10,292 bases of DNA from Candidatus Micrarchaeum sp. (GCA_020723045.1 DYJQ01000016.1:6113-16404), one strand, 5' to 3'. Positions 1 through 6,551 are shown, counted from the first letter of the stretch. Numbers and translations are program-made. The notes: generated from the letters alone by a model not told the origin.

Positions 1-59
1 TCTTGGATTATACGTAGCACGTGCCAAGATGTAGGGCCTCCATTTAGTTGTGTTTGAAC

Positions 60-65
60 AAAAAA
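60..65 (-). terminator. Possible oligo-T terminator of the five-gene minus-strand operon
   Basis: Six consecutive A residues on the plus strand read as TTTTTT on the minus strand, about 90 nt downstream of the stop codon of the last operon gene. Archaeal transcription often ends at short oligo-T runs without a strong hairpin, and I see no convincing stem directly before this one. The assignment rests only on position and the T run. The rest of bases 1-153 shows no gene I can support. Confidence 0.3.
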
Positions 66-153
66 GGCACATATGGCTTGCAGTGGAGGATATAACTGGT
101 TATAGGCCATTTAGAGCTAATGCCCATCACAACTTATCATTAATCGCCAGTTC

Positions 154-684
154 TTATGCAGTGAGAGGAAGAATGTAGAATGTGAATGCGTACCACAATA
201 AGAGCGCAACGACTTCAACTGCATGCATCATACCCTTCTTCTCTTCATCTATTATACTGCCAGCACACACAGCCAACAGTACGATAAAATAGTATGTTGA
301 GATGAGTGTGGCCGCAGCAGCCCATAGAATACTGCTCACGCCAAAAGGCATCCCGATTATGTAGAGAATCATCAGTATTATGCTGTTTATTATGAATGCA
401 ACAGCAGTCATGTGCAAAAGGCCGAACATTATTTCGTGTGCATTCTTTTTTGTGAGGTATGAAATTAGCACCGCCATGAATGCGTTTATTATGATTACGG
501 CAAGGCCAATGATGAGAAAGTTGTATGCATAAACAACAGCAAAGTCTGCCTGCTGTCTAGCGGGTATCGAGATTATCAAGATGGCCGCAGTGATGAGGAA
601 GAGTGTTGCAAGCGGATTATGCTTTGCGATTACTTTTCTTTGGTTTTCCCGTGACAATGCATATGCATAGATGTATTCTTTCAC
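154..684 (-). CDS. Five-pass integral membrane protein, unknown function
   Basis: A 176-residue very hydrophobic protein. It has a short charged N-terminus (residues 1-24, with several Lys and Arg) and about five membrane segments near 25-41, 49-76, 86-111, 115-142 and 153-173. An acidic/basic loop (DEEKK, 146-150) lies before the last segment. The start is GTG at 684-682, which overlaps the TGA stop of the upstream cyclase gene (GTGA), so translation is probably coupled. It is the last gene of the operon. I do not recognise a family with certainty. The size and helix layout are reminiscent of Yip1-domain proteins, but no diagnostic motif is visible. Its coupling to a membrane cyclase suggests, as inference only, a partner or regulator of that enzyme, or a transporter-like protein. 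Confidence 0.8.
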   Translation of the reverse strand: MKEYIYAYALSRENQRKVIAKHNPLATLFLITAAILIISIPARQQADFAVVYAYNFLIIGLAVIIINAFMAVLISYLTKKNAHEIMFGLLHMTAVAFIINSIILMILYIIGMPFGVSSILWAAAATLISTYYFIVLLAVCAGSIIDEEKKGMMHAVEVVALLLWYAFTFYILPLTA

Positions 685-1595
685 TCGTATACCACCTTGT
701 ATATTTTTACGGGCAGTGCCTTCCCCTTTACCGTGACCTCTATGGGCTCTGAGAATCTAAACTTATCCTTTATGAGCAGGTGCGTGCTCTCACTCACAAC
801 GATCTCCCCCGCCTTCGCTTGTCCGTTAAGCCGCGATGCAGTATTGACCGCATCACCTATGATTGTGTAATCCATATACCTGTGAGAACCGATGTTGCCC
901 ACAATTACATCCCCAGTATTGATTCCTATGCCGATTGTGAAATCCACACCGAACTTTGCATGAATGTGCCGTGAGTACTCCTGCATCCTCTTTTGCATGC
1001 GTATGCACGCGCGCACAGCCCTCTCCGCATGGTCTGGCTGTATTACGGGCGCGTTGAACATGGCCATTGTCGCATCGCCAATATACTTAAGCACAGTCCC
1101 CTCCTCTCTGAAGAACTCATCTGTTATGATATCAAAGTGGCCGTTGAGCACCTCAACAACCTGCTTTGGGTCCATTTTCTCTGAGAGCGATGTAAAGCCC
1201 CTTACATCTGTGAATATTATTGTCACTTGATGTTTCTCTCCGCCAAGCTCGAGTTTATTGCCTCCGAGCAGTGAATCCACAATCTTTTCAGAGACATATT
1301 TTGAGAAGAACTCACGCGTTCTCTTCTTCTCCCTTTCCTCTCTCTTGCGCAGGCCCTCTAAATGCACAACAACTGCGATGATTACTATGGGCAGGGCATT
1401 AACGATAATCTTAAACTGCTCAATAAAACTCCCTAAGATATCGCTGTACGAATTCAACCAAAGGTTGAAGAATGCGAAGAGCAATATCATGAGGGCAAAG
1501 ATATAGCTCGTGTCATTGGTATGCAGGTACCTCTCGATTACTTTTATTGTGAGATAGAGTATGAAAAGCAGGATAAGGCTGTACAGCTCAAACAT
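681..1595 (-). CDS. Membrane-anchored class III adenylate/guanylate cyclase
   Basis: A 304-residue protein predicted to make a cyclic nucleotide, most likely cAMP from ATP, on the cytoplasmic face of the membrane. Three membrane segments lie near residues 4-20, 31-48 and 62-79. A very basic juxtamembrane stretch (82-94) and a short linker follow (FFSKYVSEKIVDSLL, 96-110), then the catalytic domain (about 122-304). The metal-binding aspartates are D130 (IIFTDVRGFTSL) and D174 (YIGDATMAMF). The base-specifying pair appears to be K169 and T244, and the transition-state residues are N251 and R255 (NTASRL). Class III enzymes act as dimers, so this single domain would form a homodimer. The ATG start is preceded by GAGGT at 8 nt spacing, 16 nt after the acdA stop. 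Its 3' end overlaps the next gene. All catalytic residues are present, so I expect activity. Guanylate cyclase activity cannot be excluded. Confidence 0.93.
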   Translation of the reverse strand: MFELYSLILLFILYLTIKVIERYLHTNDTSYIFALMILLFAFFNLWLNSYSDILGSFIEQFKIIVNALPIVIIAVVVHLEGLRKREEREKKRTREFFSKYVSEKIVDSLLGGNKLELGGEKHQVTIIFTDVRGFTSLSEKMDPKQVVEVLNGHFDIITDEFFREEGTVLKYIGDATMAMFNAPVIQPDHAERAVRACIRMQKRMQEYSRHIHAKFGVDFTIGIGINTGDVIVGNIGSHRYMDYTIIGDAVNTASRLNGQAKAGEIVVSESTHLLIKDKFRFSEPIEVTVKGKALPVKIYKVVYE

Positions 1596-1611
1596 CTATG
1601 TTTACCTCATT

Positions 1612-3168
1612 CTACTTGCTGCCCTTTCTTGTGCCGGTCTTTATCGGAACGTTGCGGACTATTGGCAGAACCCCGGCTTCAATCTCACGCGGTCTCAGTG
1701 GGTTCTGCAACTTCTTCCTATAATACCAGAGTGCCTTAGAGAGAGACCTAACGGCAGCATCAGGCGACTCATAGGCAGGCACACCATAAGATTCAATTAT
1801 GCCGAGCTGTAGCTGTGTATACTCGCCGCCCATAGCAACAGAGACTACTGTCTTATCGGTGTTGTTATCTGTGTTTATAACCTCATGCACCACTTCCGAG
1901 CCGAGCCCCGCCGTCTGGAATAGCGTGATTATTATTATCGCGTCAACACCATCCTCCTTGACGGCCTCTTGCAACGCAATTCTATACCTCCCACTGTCGG
2001 CATCCCCTGTAAGATCAAACGGATTGCCGACCACTACATGTTTCGGCAATATCCTCTTCAGCTTGTTTTTCATGTGCGCACTCACTTGCGCTAGCCTAAG
2101 GCCGTACCGCTCGATCGCATCAACCGCAAGCACTCCATCGCCGCCACCGTTGGTGATGACAAGCACTCTATCCCCTTTAGGTAATGGCTGGAGGAATATC
2201 TTTGAAAGGTTGAACAGCTCCTCAAGGTTTTCTGCCTCAACCGCTCCCGCCTGTTTGAGCATCGAACTGAATATTTTGTAGTCTCCAGCCAGCGTGCCGG
2301 TGTGTGATTTTGCGGCTATTGCCGATAGTGCGCTCTTGCCCGCTTTGAGCACCACCACTGGTTTGACTGCAGTAGTCTTCCTGAGCTCTTCAAAGAACCT
2401 CCTTCCATCCTTTACCCCTTCAATATACATTACAATAACTTTTGTGTCGGGGTCATTACGCAAGTATTCCAGAAGACTGCTCTCATCAACAACAGCCGCA
2501 TTGCCGTATGATATGAATTTGGATATGCCTATGTTTGACTCCCCTATCAGGTCAAGTATCGTGGAACCGACTGCCCCGCTCTGTGTTACGAAGCTTATAC
2601 TGCCGAGTTGCGGCCTCTTCAATTTGTACACGGGCAGGAATATGCTGTCAATATGCTTATGCACATTCACAATGCCTAGGCAGTTGGGCCCTATTACCGA
2701 AATGCCATACTTCTTGCTTATATCTATGAGCTCCTTTTCGAGTGCATCCTCCCCTACCTCTTTGAACCCGCCGCTTATTACGATTGCACCCTTTATCCCT
2801 CTCTTCCCGCACTCCCTCAATACGTTATTAGCGAACTGCGCCGGGATGGCAATTATGGCACAATCGATATCCTCCTTTATATCCAGCACACTCTTGTACG
2901 ATTTTATGCCAAGCACTTCGTTGGCGTGCGGGTTTACTGCGTAGAGCTTCCCTGCATACCCGCTTATCATGAGATTCTTGAGTATTGTGTGGCCGATCTT
3001 TGTCGGGTCGCGTGATGCACCCACAACAGCAATACTATCCGGCTCCAACACACTACAGAGGTCCTTTTGTGTGTTTTGTGTCCTCTCCCCCTTCATCTTG
3101 CCACCCGCACGTACACATGGACTTAAAGCGGTAGGCCACCCCCCCAGTAAAGATTGCTCCCCTTTCAT
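1612..3168 (-). CDS. acdA: Acetate-CoA ligase (ADP-forming), alpha subunit
   Basis: CoA-binding subunit of ADP-forming acetyl-CoA synthetase, which converts acyl-CoA, ADP and phosphate to free acid, ATP and CoA. This is a main ATP-forming step of fermenting archaea. From the 518-aa start the order is a Rossmann CoA-binding domain (about 40-165, with SIAVVGASRDPTKIGHTILK at 45-64), a first ligase domain (about 185-320) holding the phosphorylated histidine H289 in SHTGTLAG, and a second (about 330-485) with TNGGGDGVLAVDA at 339-351. A basic 30-residue C-terminal tail follows. The beta-subunit gene overlaps it by 4 nt (ATGA). The start is ambiguous. ATG at 3168 has a GGTGAT site and the overlap, while ATG at 3096 (residue 25) lies in a near-identical duplicated context and gives a length closer to the family. 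Substrate choice among acyl-CoAs cannot be read from sequence. Confidence 0.95.
   Translation of the reverse strand: MKGEQSLLGGWPTALSPCVRAGGKMKGERTQNTQKDLCSVLEPDSIAVVGASRDPTKIGHTILKNLMISGYAGKLYAVNPHANEVLGIKSYKSVLDIKEDIDCAIIAIPAQFANNVLRECGKRGIKGAIVISGGFKEVGEDALEKELIDISKKYGISVIGPNCLGIVNVHKHIDSIFLPVYKLKRPQLGSISFVTQSGAVGSTILDLIGESNIGISKFISYGNAAVVDESSLLEYLRNDPDTKVIVMYIEGVKDGRRFFEELRKTTAVKPVVVLKAGKSALSAIAAKSHTGTLAGDYKIFSSMLKQAGAVEAENLEELFNLSKIFLQPLPKGDRVLVITNGGGDGVLAVDAIERYGLRLAQVSAHMKNKLKRILPKHVVVGNPFDLTGDADSGRYRIALQEAVKEDGVDAIIIITLFQTAGLGSEVVHEVINTDNNTDKTVVSVAMGGEYTQLQLGIIESYGVPAYESPDAAVRSLSKALWYYRKKLQNPLRPREIEAGVLPIVRNVPIKTGTRKGSK
3085..3112 (-). repeat. Direct repeat copy A, around the internal acdA start at 3096
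   Basis: This 28-nt segment matches 3157-3184 at 25 of 28 positions, exactly 72 nt apart. On the minus strand both copies read ACGTGCGGGTG, two variable bases, AAGATGAA, then G-rich sequence, so each carries a GGTG ribosome-binding motif just before an ATG. Because 72 is a multiple of three, the ATG in this copy (3096-3094) is in frame with the upstream ATG and defines residue 25 of the longer protein. Confidence 0.8.
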
Positions 3169-3184
3169 CTTATCACCCGCACGT
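3157..3184 (-). repeat. Direct repeat copy B, at the acdB stop and upstream acdA start
   Basis: Partner of the repeat at 3085-3112. In this copy the same bases encode the last residues of the beta subunit (VRVIR and the stop) and overlap the upstream ATG of acdA at 3168-3166. The 44 nt between the copies (3113-3156) resemble neither flank, so this is not a simple 72-bp tandem duplication. It looks like an insertion flanked by direct repeats, or a duplication whose middle has diverged. Confidence 0.8.
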
Positions 3185-3782
3185 CTACTGCTACGTATGA
3201 TTTAGGGTAGAGTATGACAGGGTTGAGGTCGATCTCCTGTATGTCTGGATTGCTATGCATGATCGTGCACACCTTCTTCATTACCCCAGCTATCATATAC
3301 CTGTCTATTGGCTCGCTTCCCCTAAACCCGCTGAATATCATTCCCGCTTTTGTCTCATCTATCATCTCGAGCGCATCTTCAGTAGTGATGGGGCACAGCC
3401 TCACTGAGACGTCTTTGTACAGCTCAACATACACGCCACCCAGCCCAAACATTATCACATCGCCGAACTGGCGGTCGCGCTTTGCGCCTATGATAACCTC
3501 AACACCTTTTGGCGCCTGCTCCTGCACAAGGAACCCTTCAACCTTAAACTTGGAGAGCTTGTTGCGCATTCTTCTCATCTCAACATCAATGCCCTCCCTC
3601 TCAATATCGGCCTTTATTGCCCCCATATCGGTCTTGTGCACTATCTCCTTTCCGTATGCCTTGATTACGTATCTTGGTGCTGGAAATATAGAGGAGGCGA
3701 TAGGCCCTCTTTCCGCAATAACATACTTCGGCAGTATAATCCCTGCATCCGAGAAAATCTTCAAGTCTTTTTTTATGTTCAT
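3165..3782 (-). CDS. acdB: Acetate-CoA ligase (ADP-forming), beta subunit (ATP-grasp)
   Basis: Nucleotide-binding subunit that partners the alpha subunit encoded next, taking the phosphoryl group and passing it to ADP. The 205 residues form an ATP-grasp fold. The family histidine is H49 in EIVHKTDMGAIKADI. The strongly conserved core runs VQEQAPKGVEVIIGAKRD at 86-103, then QFGDVIMFGLGGVYVELYKD at 105-124. EIDLNPVI at 183-190 supplies the C-terminal metal/nucleotide residues. The family is usually about 230 residues. Here the deficit is at the N-terminus, where the region before H49 is some 20 residues shorter, although the segment resembling KEILKLYGIPVP is kept as LKIFSDAGIILP. The ATG start lies 4 nt after the upstream stop, with GTGAT just before it. 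The gene order beta-alpha with a 4-nt overlap supports balanced synthesis of a heteromeric complex. Confidence 0.95.
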   Translation of the reverse strand: MNIKKDLKIFSDAGIILPKYVIAERGPIASSIFPAPRYVIKAYGKEIVHKTDMGAIKADIEREGIDVEMRRMRNKLSKFKVEGFLVQEQAPKGVEVIIGAKRDRQFGDVIMFGLGGVYVELYKDVSVRLCPITTEDALEMIDETKAGMIFSGFRGSEPIDRYMIAGVMKKVCTIMHSNPDIQEIDLNPVILYPKSYVAVDVRVIR

Positions 3783-3786
3783 TATA

Positions 3787-4482
3787 TCACTTTACGAGCA
3801 ATAAAAGTGCGATTGCAACAGCACTTGCGAGCACCACACCGCCCATAATGTACCACTTATAGTATGCAATGTTTGCAAGCAGGCGGTCCATCTCTGTTAT
3901 GTTCGCGCTTGCGGTTTCATCAACAGTTATATCTTCCTTGGCAAGCTCATGTGCAATCTTATTCTTAAGTTCTGATGGCGCATTCACAACCTCTGCTGGT
4001 GAGCGCATCTCGGCCTTTATCGCATGCATCTTCACATCAGGGTTATCTTGCTCAAACCCTTTTGTGGTGAGCAGGAGCTCCACCGCTGCATTCTTCACCC
4101 TGTAATCAACAAACCCCTTGTTGTGCAGTTTGTATATGCTGAATGCAATGTCCCGTGCGTTTACATTCAGCAAGCTTTCAATCTGTTTTGGGTCCTTTAT
4201 TCCGCCCTTTATGTTACCAAGCACTGCCAGGTCCACCCGCGAGAGGTTTTGCTGCGAAAATACATCAAGCTCTTTGAGAAGCATCTTTCCTCTCTCGCTT
4301 ATTATGACTGGGCTGTTACCTATAGATGAGTGTATGTCTATAAATCCCTTTATCTTGAGTGCTCCGAGGAGGTTTGCCGTCTCAAAAAACGTACTGTTTA
4401 TCTTTGGGCCGAAGCTCTCAACGGTTGTTTCAGCATCGATTTTTCTGAGAAGTGCAATATCAATGAATTCTACGTCGTTCAC
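3787..4482 (-). CDS. Tail-anchored protein with two winged-helix-like segments
   Basis: A 231-residue protein and the first gene of the operon. Two segments read as winged-helix DNA-binding folds. Residues about 27-72 have a helix around FFETANLLGALKIKGFIDI, then a wing-like turn ending in ISERGKMLLKEL. Residues about 82-145 have DLAVLGNI, PKQIESLLNVNARDIAFSIY and HNKGFVDYRVKNAAVELLLTTKG, a hairpin wing. A charged linker (150-205) leads to one C-terminal membrane helix (210-230), leaving the N-terminal part in the cytoplasm. The start is GTG at 4482-4480. It lies about 24 nt from the centre of a TATA-like box and has no Shine-Dalgarno site, so a leaderless mRNA is likely. No named family is recognised. 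A membrane-bound transcription regulator of this operon is the natural inference, but direct DNA binding is unproven. Confidence 0.8.
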   Translation of the reverse strand: MNDVEFIDIALLRKIDAETTVESFGPKINSTFFETANLLGALKIKGFIDIHSSIGNSPVIISERGKMLLKELDVFSQQNLSRVDLAVLGNIKGGIKDPKQIESLLNVNARDIAFSIYKLHNKGFVDYRVKNAAVELLLTTKGFEQDNPDVKMHAIKAEMRSPAEVVNAPSELKNKIAHELAKEDITVDETASANITEMDRLLANIAYYKWYIMGGVVLASAVAIALLLLVK

Positions 4483-4500
4483 GGTATTAATTCTCGCTGA

Positions 4501-4511
4501 AAATTAAAAAG
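4501..4511 (-). promoter_or_regulatory. TATA-box promoter of the acd/cyclase operon
   Basis: On the minus strand this reads CTTTTTAATTT, an A/T-only core. Its centre is about 24 nt upstream of the GTG start at 4482. The archaeal TATA box is centred near -27, which puts transcription start at or beside the GTG and implies a leaderless message. No other AT-rich element lies nearby on this side of the intergenic region. Confidence 0.6.
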
Positions 4512-4512
4512 C

Positions 4513-4528
4513 TTCACTGATTCACTGA
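4513..4528 (-). repeat. Tandem 8-mer just upstream of the operon TATA box
   Basis: TTCACTGA occurs twice head to tail (minus strand TCAGTGAA twice), ending 1 nt before the TATA-like element. This is where the BRE and activator sites lie in archaeal promoters. A tandem 8-bp repeat could bind a dimeric activator or repressor on one face of the helix. Only position and repetition support this. Confidence 0.45.
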
Positions 4529-4538
4529 TTAACTGGTG

Positions 4539-4696
4539 GAGGGGGCACATCCCCCTCGTCTTGCGTCAACTTCGGTTGACGGCTTGCACAAACTCCGTTT
4601 GTGCAATGGTCTACACCTACCCCCTACAAGTGATCTACACCACTGATGGAAAAAAGGGGAGTGTCCCCTTGGTTTCCTAGGGGATTCAAACTCCCC
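4539..4696. repeat. Array of five short hairpins between divergent promoters
   Basis: Five inverted repeats follow each other. 4539-4557 pairs GAGGGGG with CCCCCTC around a 5-nt loop. 4564-4581 pairs CGTCAAC with GTTGACG around TTCG, the very stable C(UUCG)G tetraloop. 4584-4606 pairs TTGCACAAA with TTTGTGCAA around CTCCG. 4654-4670 pairs AAGGGGA with TCCCCTT around GTG. 4680-4696 pairs GGGGA with TCCCC around a 7-nt loop. Between the third and fourth, TCTACACC is repeated at 4610-4617 and 4634-4641. No gene ends here, since both flanking units start outward, so these are not ordinary terminators of the neighbours. A structured small RNA or a dispersed palindromic element are the two readings. 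There is no open frame I can support. Confidence 0.6.
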
Positions 4697-4748
4697 CCGT
4701 AATTCATGTGGCCTTTTGCGAATGGACGTATGCCCTTCCTGTCAATGT

Positions 4749-4757
4749 TAATAAAAA
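4749..4757 (+). promoter_or_regulatory. TATA-box promoter of the infB unit
   Basis: TAATAAAAA is centred about 28 nt before the infB ATG at 4781. With usual archaeal spacing, transcription would begin 1-3 nt before the ATG. That agrees with the absence of any Shine-Dalgarno sequence there. Confidence 0.6.
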
Positions 4758-4761
4758 ACTT

Positions 4762-4777
4762 GTTATTTTGAAATAAC
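4762..4777. promoter_or_regulatory. Perfect 16-bp palindrome between infB TATA box and start codon
   Basis: GTTATTT and AAATAAC are exact inverted repeats separated by TG. The palindrome ends 3 nt before the infB ATG and would overlap the predicted transcription start. A repressor bound here would block polymerase, which is a typical operator position in archaea. Because the mRNA is predicted to start at about 4778, the palindrome would act as DNA and not as an mRNA hairpin. Confidence 0.5.
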
Positions 4778-4780
4778 ACT

Positions 4781-6547
4781 ATGGCCATCATCAGACAGCC
4801 GATTGTTGTTGTTATGGGCCATGTCGACCATGGCAAAACACTCCTATTGGACAGCATACGCAGTACGAGTGTTGCCAAGAGGGAGAAGGGCGCGATAACA
4901 CAGCACATCGGTGCGAGTGAGGTGCCCATTGAAGTTATAGAGAAGGTTGGCCGGCCAATCCTTGAGAGGATGAAGGTGGAACTGCACATACCCGGCCTCC
5001 TATTTATCGACACACCCGGCCATGAAGCGTTCACCAACCTTCGGAAGCGCGGGGGGAGCATCGCGGATATCGCAATAGTGGTTGTTGACTGCGCCCAAGG
5101 GTTCCAGCCCCAGACGGTTGAGGCACTCAACATACTCAAGGAGTATAAGACGCCATTCATAGTTGCAATGAACAAAATAGATTTGATAGACGGTTGGAAA
5201 CCGCAAAAGACAAGCTCATCACTTGAATCACTCTCACTACAGCCAAAGAACGTACAGGATAATTTTGAGGCTAAGGTTTACGAGCTGGTAGGGATGCTGG
5301 GCGAGCACGGGTTCAACTCCGACAGGTTTGACCGTGTAAAAGACTATACCACGGAGATTGCAATAGTTCCTGTAAGCGCGAAAACGGGGGAGGGCATAGC
5401 CGAGATCCTCATCATAATTTCAGGCCTTGTGCAGAGGTTTCTTGAGAATAACCTGCACATAGAACCGTCACTGCCCGGCAAGGCGAGCATACTCGAGGTC
5501 AAGGAGGACCCCGGCTTGGGCACAACACTCGACGCCATACTCTACGATGGCACGCTCAGGGTGGGTGATAGGGTTGCGTTTGCCACTCTTAACGGCCCTG
5601 CAACAACACACGTGCGTGCCATACTGCGCCCCAAACCGCTCGATGAGATGCGCGACCCAAAGGATAAGTTCTTAAGCGTCCCATTTGCGAGTGCAGCTGC
5701 AGGTGTAAAAATCTCGGCACCTGGCTTGGAGAACGCAATACCTGGCTCAAACCTTGTTGTTGTCAAAGATGAAAAAGACCCGGCCATAGATGAGCTCAGT
5801 AAGGAGGTATCATCACTACTCTCTTTTACGGAGGGAGAAGGTGTAATCGTGAAGGCCGATACACTCGGTTCACTTGAAGCGGCGATACGGCTGCTGTCGA
5901 GTGCAGGCATACGCGTCGGCAGGGTGGGGATAGGGATGGTATCTAAGAAAGATGTGATAGCATGCACTGCAATGCGCGAGCATGATAAATTCAGTGCAAC
6001 CATCCTTGCATTCAACGTCAAGACCCCCAGAGATGTGGAGGAGTATGCGCGCTACTGCAAGATACCCCTTTTCAGCGAAGGTGTGATATACCTGCTCATC
6101 GAGAAGTTCTTTGAGTGGAGGAAGGAAATGGAGGAGGCCGAGAAACACAACGTATTCGACCGCCTGCAACCCATCGGCCAGATACGTGTGCTGCCCAGCT
6201 GCTGTTTCAGGGCGAGCAAGCCGGCCATTTTCGGTGTTAAGGTTGAGGTGGGCAGGATCAGGCCCGATGTCAACCTTATTGATGAGAGGGGCAATATAGT
6301 AGGCAGCATAAAGGGCATACAGGCAGACCGAGCCGCACTCGCCGAAGCGGTGGAGGGTGCGGAGGTCGCAATATCCGTGGAGGGAGCTGTGTTCGGCAGA
6401 GATGTGGTTGAAGGGAAGGTTCTCTACACGTACGTCCCGAAATCAGATGCAGACCTTTATATGGAAAGGTATAATAACCTTGTTTCAGAGAACGAGATTA
6501 CATTGCTCACACACATACTCCGCATTACGAAACAGAGGGTTGTGTGA
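4781..6547 (+). CDS. infB: Translation initiation factor aIF5B (IF-2 type GTPase)
   Basis: Universal GTPase that joins the ribosomal subunits and stabilises initiator tRNA on the ribosome. Its 588 residues match the usual archaeal length of about 590-600, without an intein. The G domain covers 1-215: G1 GHVDHGKT (13-20), G2 around T40 in AITQHIGA, G3 DTPGH (77-81), G4 NKID (131-134), G5 SAKTG (199-203). The beta-barrel domain II is about 228-335, domain III about 350-450 with VKADTLGSLEAAIRLL at 357-372, and domain IV about 462-588. It ends in a short helix (LLTHILRI), which in the family contacts aIF1A. The ATG has an in-frame TGA 12 nt upstream, which limits the start, and no Shine-Dalgarno site, so translation is probably leaderless. 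The gene heads a two-gene unit. Identification is secure. Confidence 0.98.
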   Translation: MAIIRQPIVVVMGHVDHGKTLLLDSIRSTSVAKREKGAITQHIGASEVPIEVIEKVGRPILERMKVELHIPGLLFIDTPGHEAFTNLRKRGGSIADIAIVVVDCAQGFQPQTVEALNILKEYKTPFIVAMNKIDLIDGWKPQKTSSSLESLSLQPKNVQDNFEAKVYELVGMLGEHGFNSDRFDRVKDYTTEIAIVPVSAKTGEGIAEILIIISGLVQRFLENNLHIEPSLPGKASILEVKEDPGLGTTLDAILYDGTLRVGDRVAFATLNGPATTHVRAILRPKPLDEMRDPKDKFLSVPFASAAAGVKISAPGLENAIPGSNLVVVKDEKDPAIDELSKEVSSLLSFTEGEGVIVKADTLGSLEAAIRLLSSAGIRVGRVGIGMVSKKDVIACTAMREHDKFSATILAFNVKTPRDVEEYARYCKIPLFSEGVIYLLIEKFFEWRKEMEEAEKHNVFDRLQPIGQIRVLPSCCFRASKPAIFGVKVEVGRIRPDVNLIDERGNIVGSIKGIQADRAALAEAVEGAEVAISVEGAVFGRDVVEGKVLYTYVPKSDADLYMERYNNLVSENEITLLTHILRITKQRVV

Positions 6548-6551
6548 AAAG

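Noticed and set aside
2..34. Plus-strand frame ending at TAG 32-34, possibly the C-terminus of a gene entering from the left
   Set aside because: It is only ten codons (LGLYVARAKM) and all frames are open by chance over such a distance. Nothing else supports it.
51..60. Short palindrome TGTT-TG-AACA near the left edge, with a loose hairpin at 1-29 (TCTTGG with CCAAGA)
   Set aside because: These are small, interrupted stems at a window edge with no known gene context. They are compatible with chance.
1799..2944. Two long plus-strand open frames (1799-2281 and 2294-2944) opposite acdA
   Set aside because: They mirror the codon pattern of acdA, are rich in Ser, Thr and Pro as antisense shadows are, and lack start signals.
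4680..4703. A T-arm-like structure (GGGGA, TTCAAAC, TCCCC) suggesting a tRNA gene
   Set aside because: The loop fits TTCRANY, but the nearly invariant G53-C61 pair is A-T. No upstream strand pairs with the expected acceptor end, and no anticodon arm is found. Treated as one hairpin of the array.
4624..5175. Long minus-strand open frame over the start of infB
   Set aside because: It is antisense to the GTPase domain, has no ribosome-binding site or family resemblance, and would run through the hairpin region. It is a shadow of infB.
6357..6551. N-terminal extension of the surface protein frame into infB
   Set aside because: It overlaps the conserved end of infB in another frame. The signal peptide begins at 6552 or 6561, so the extension is not translated.
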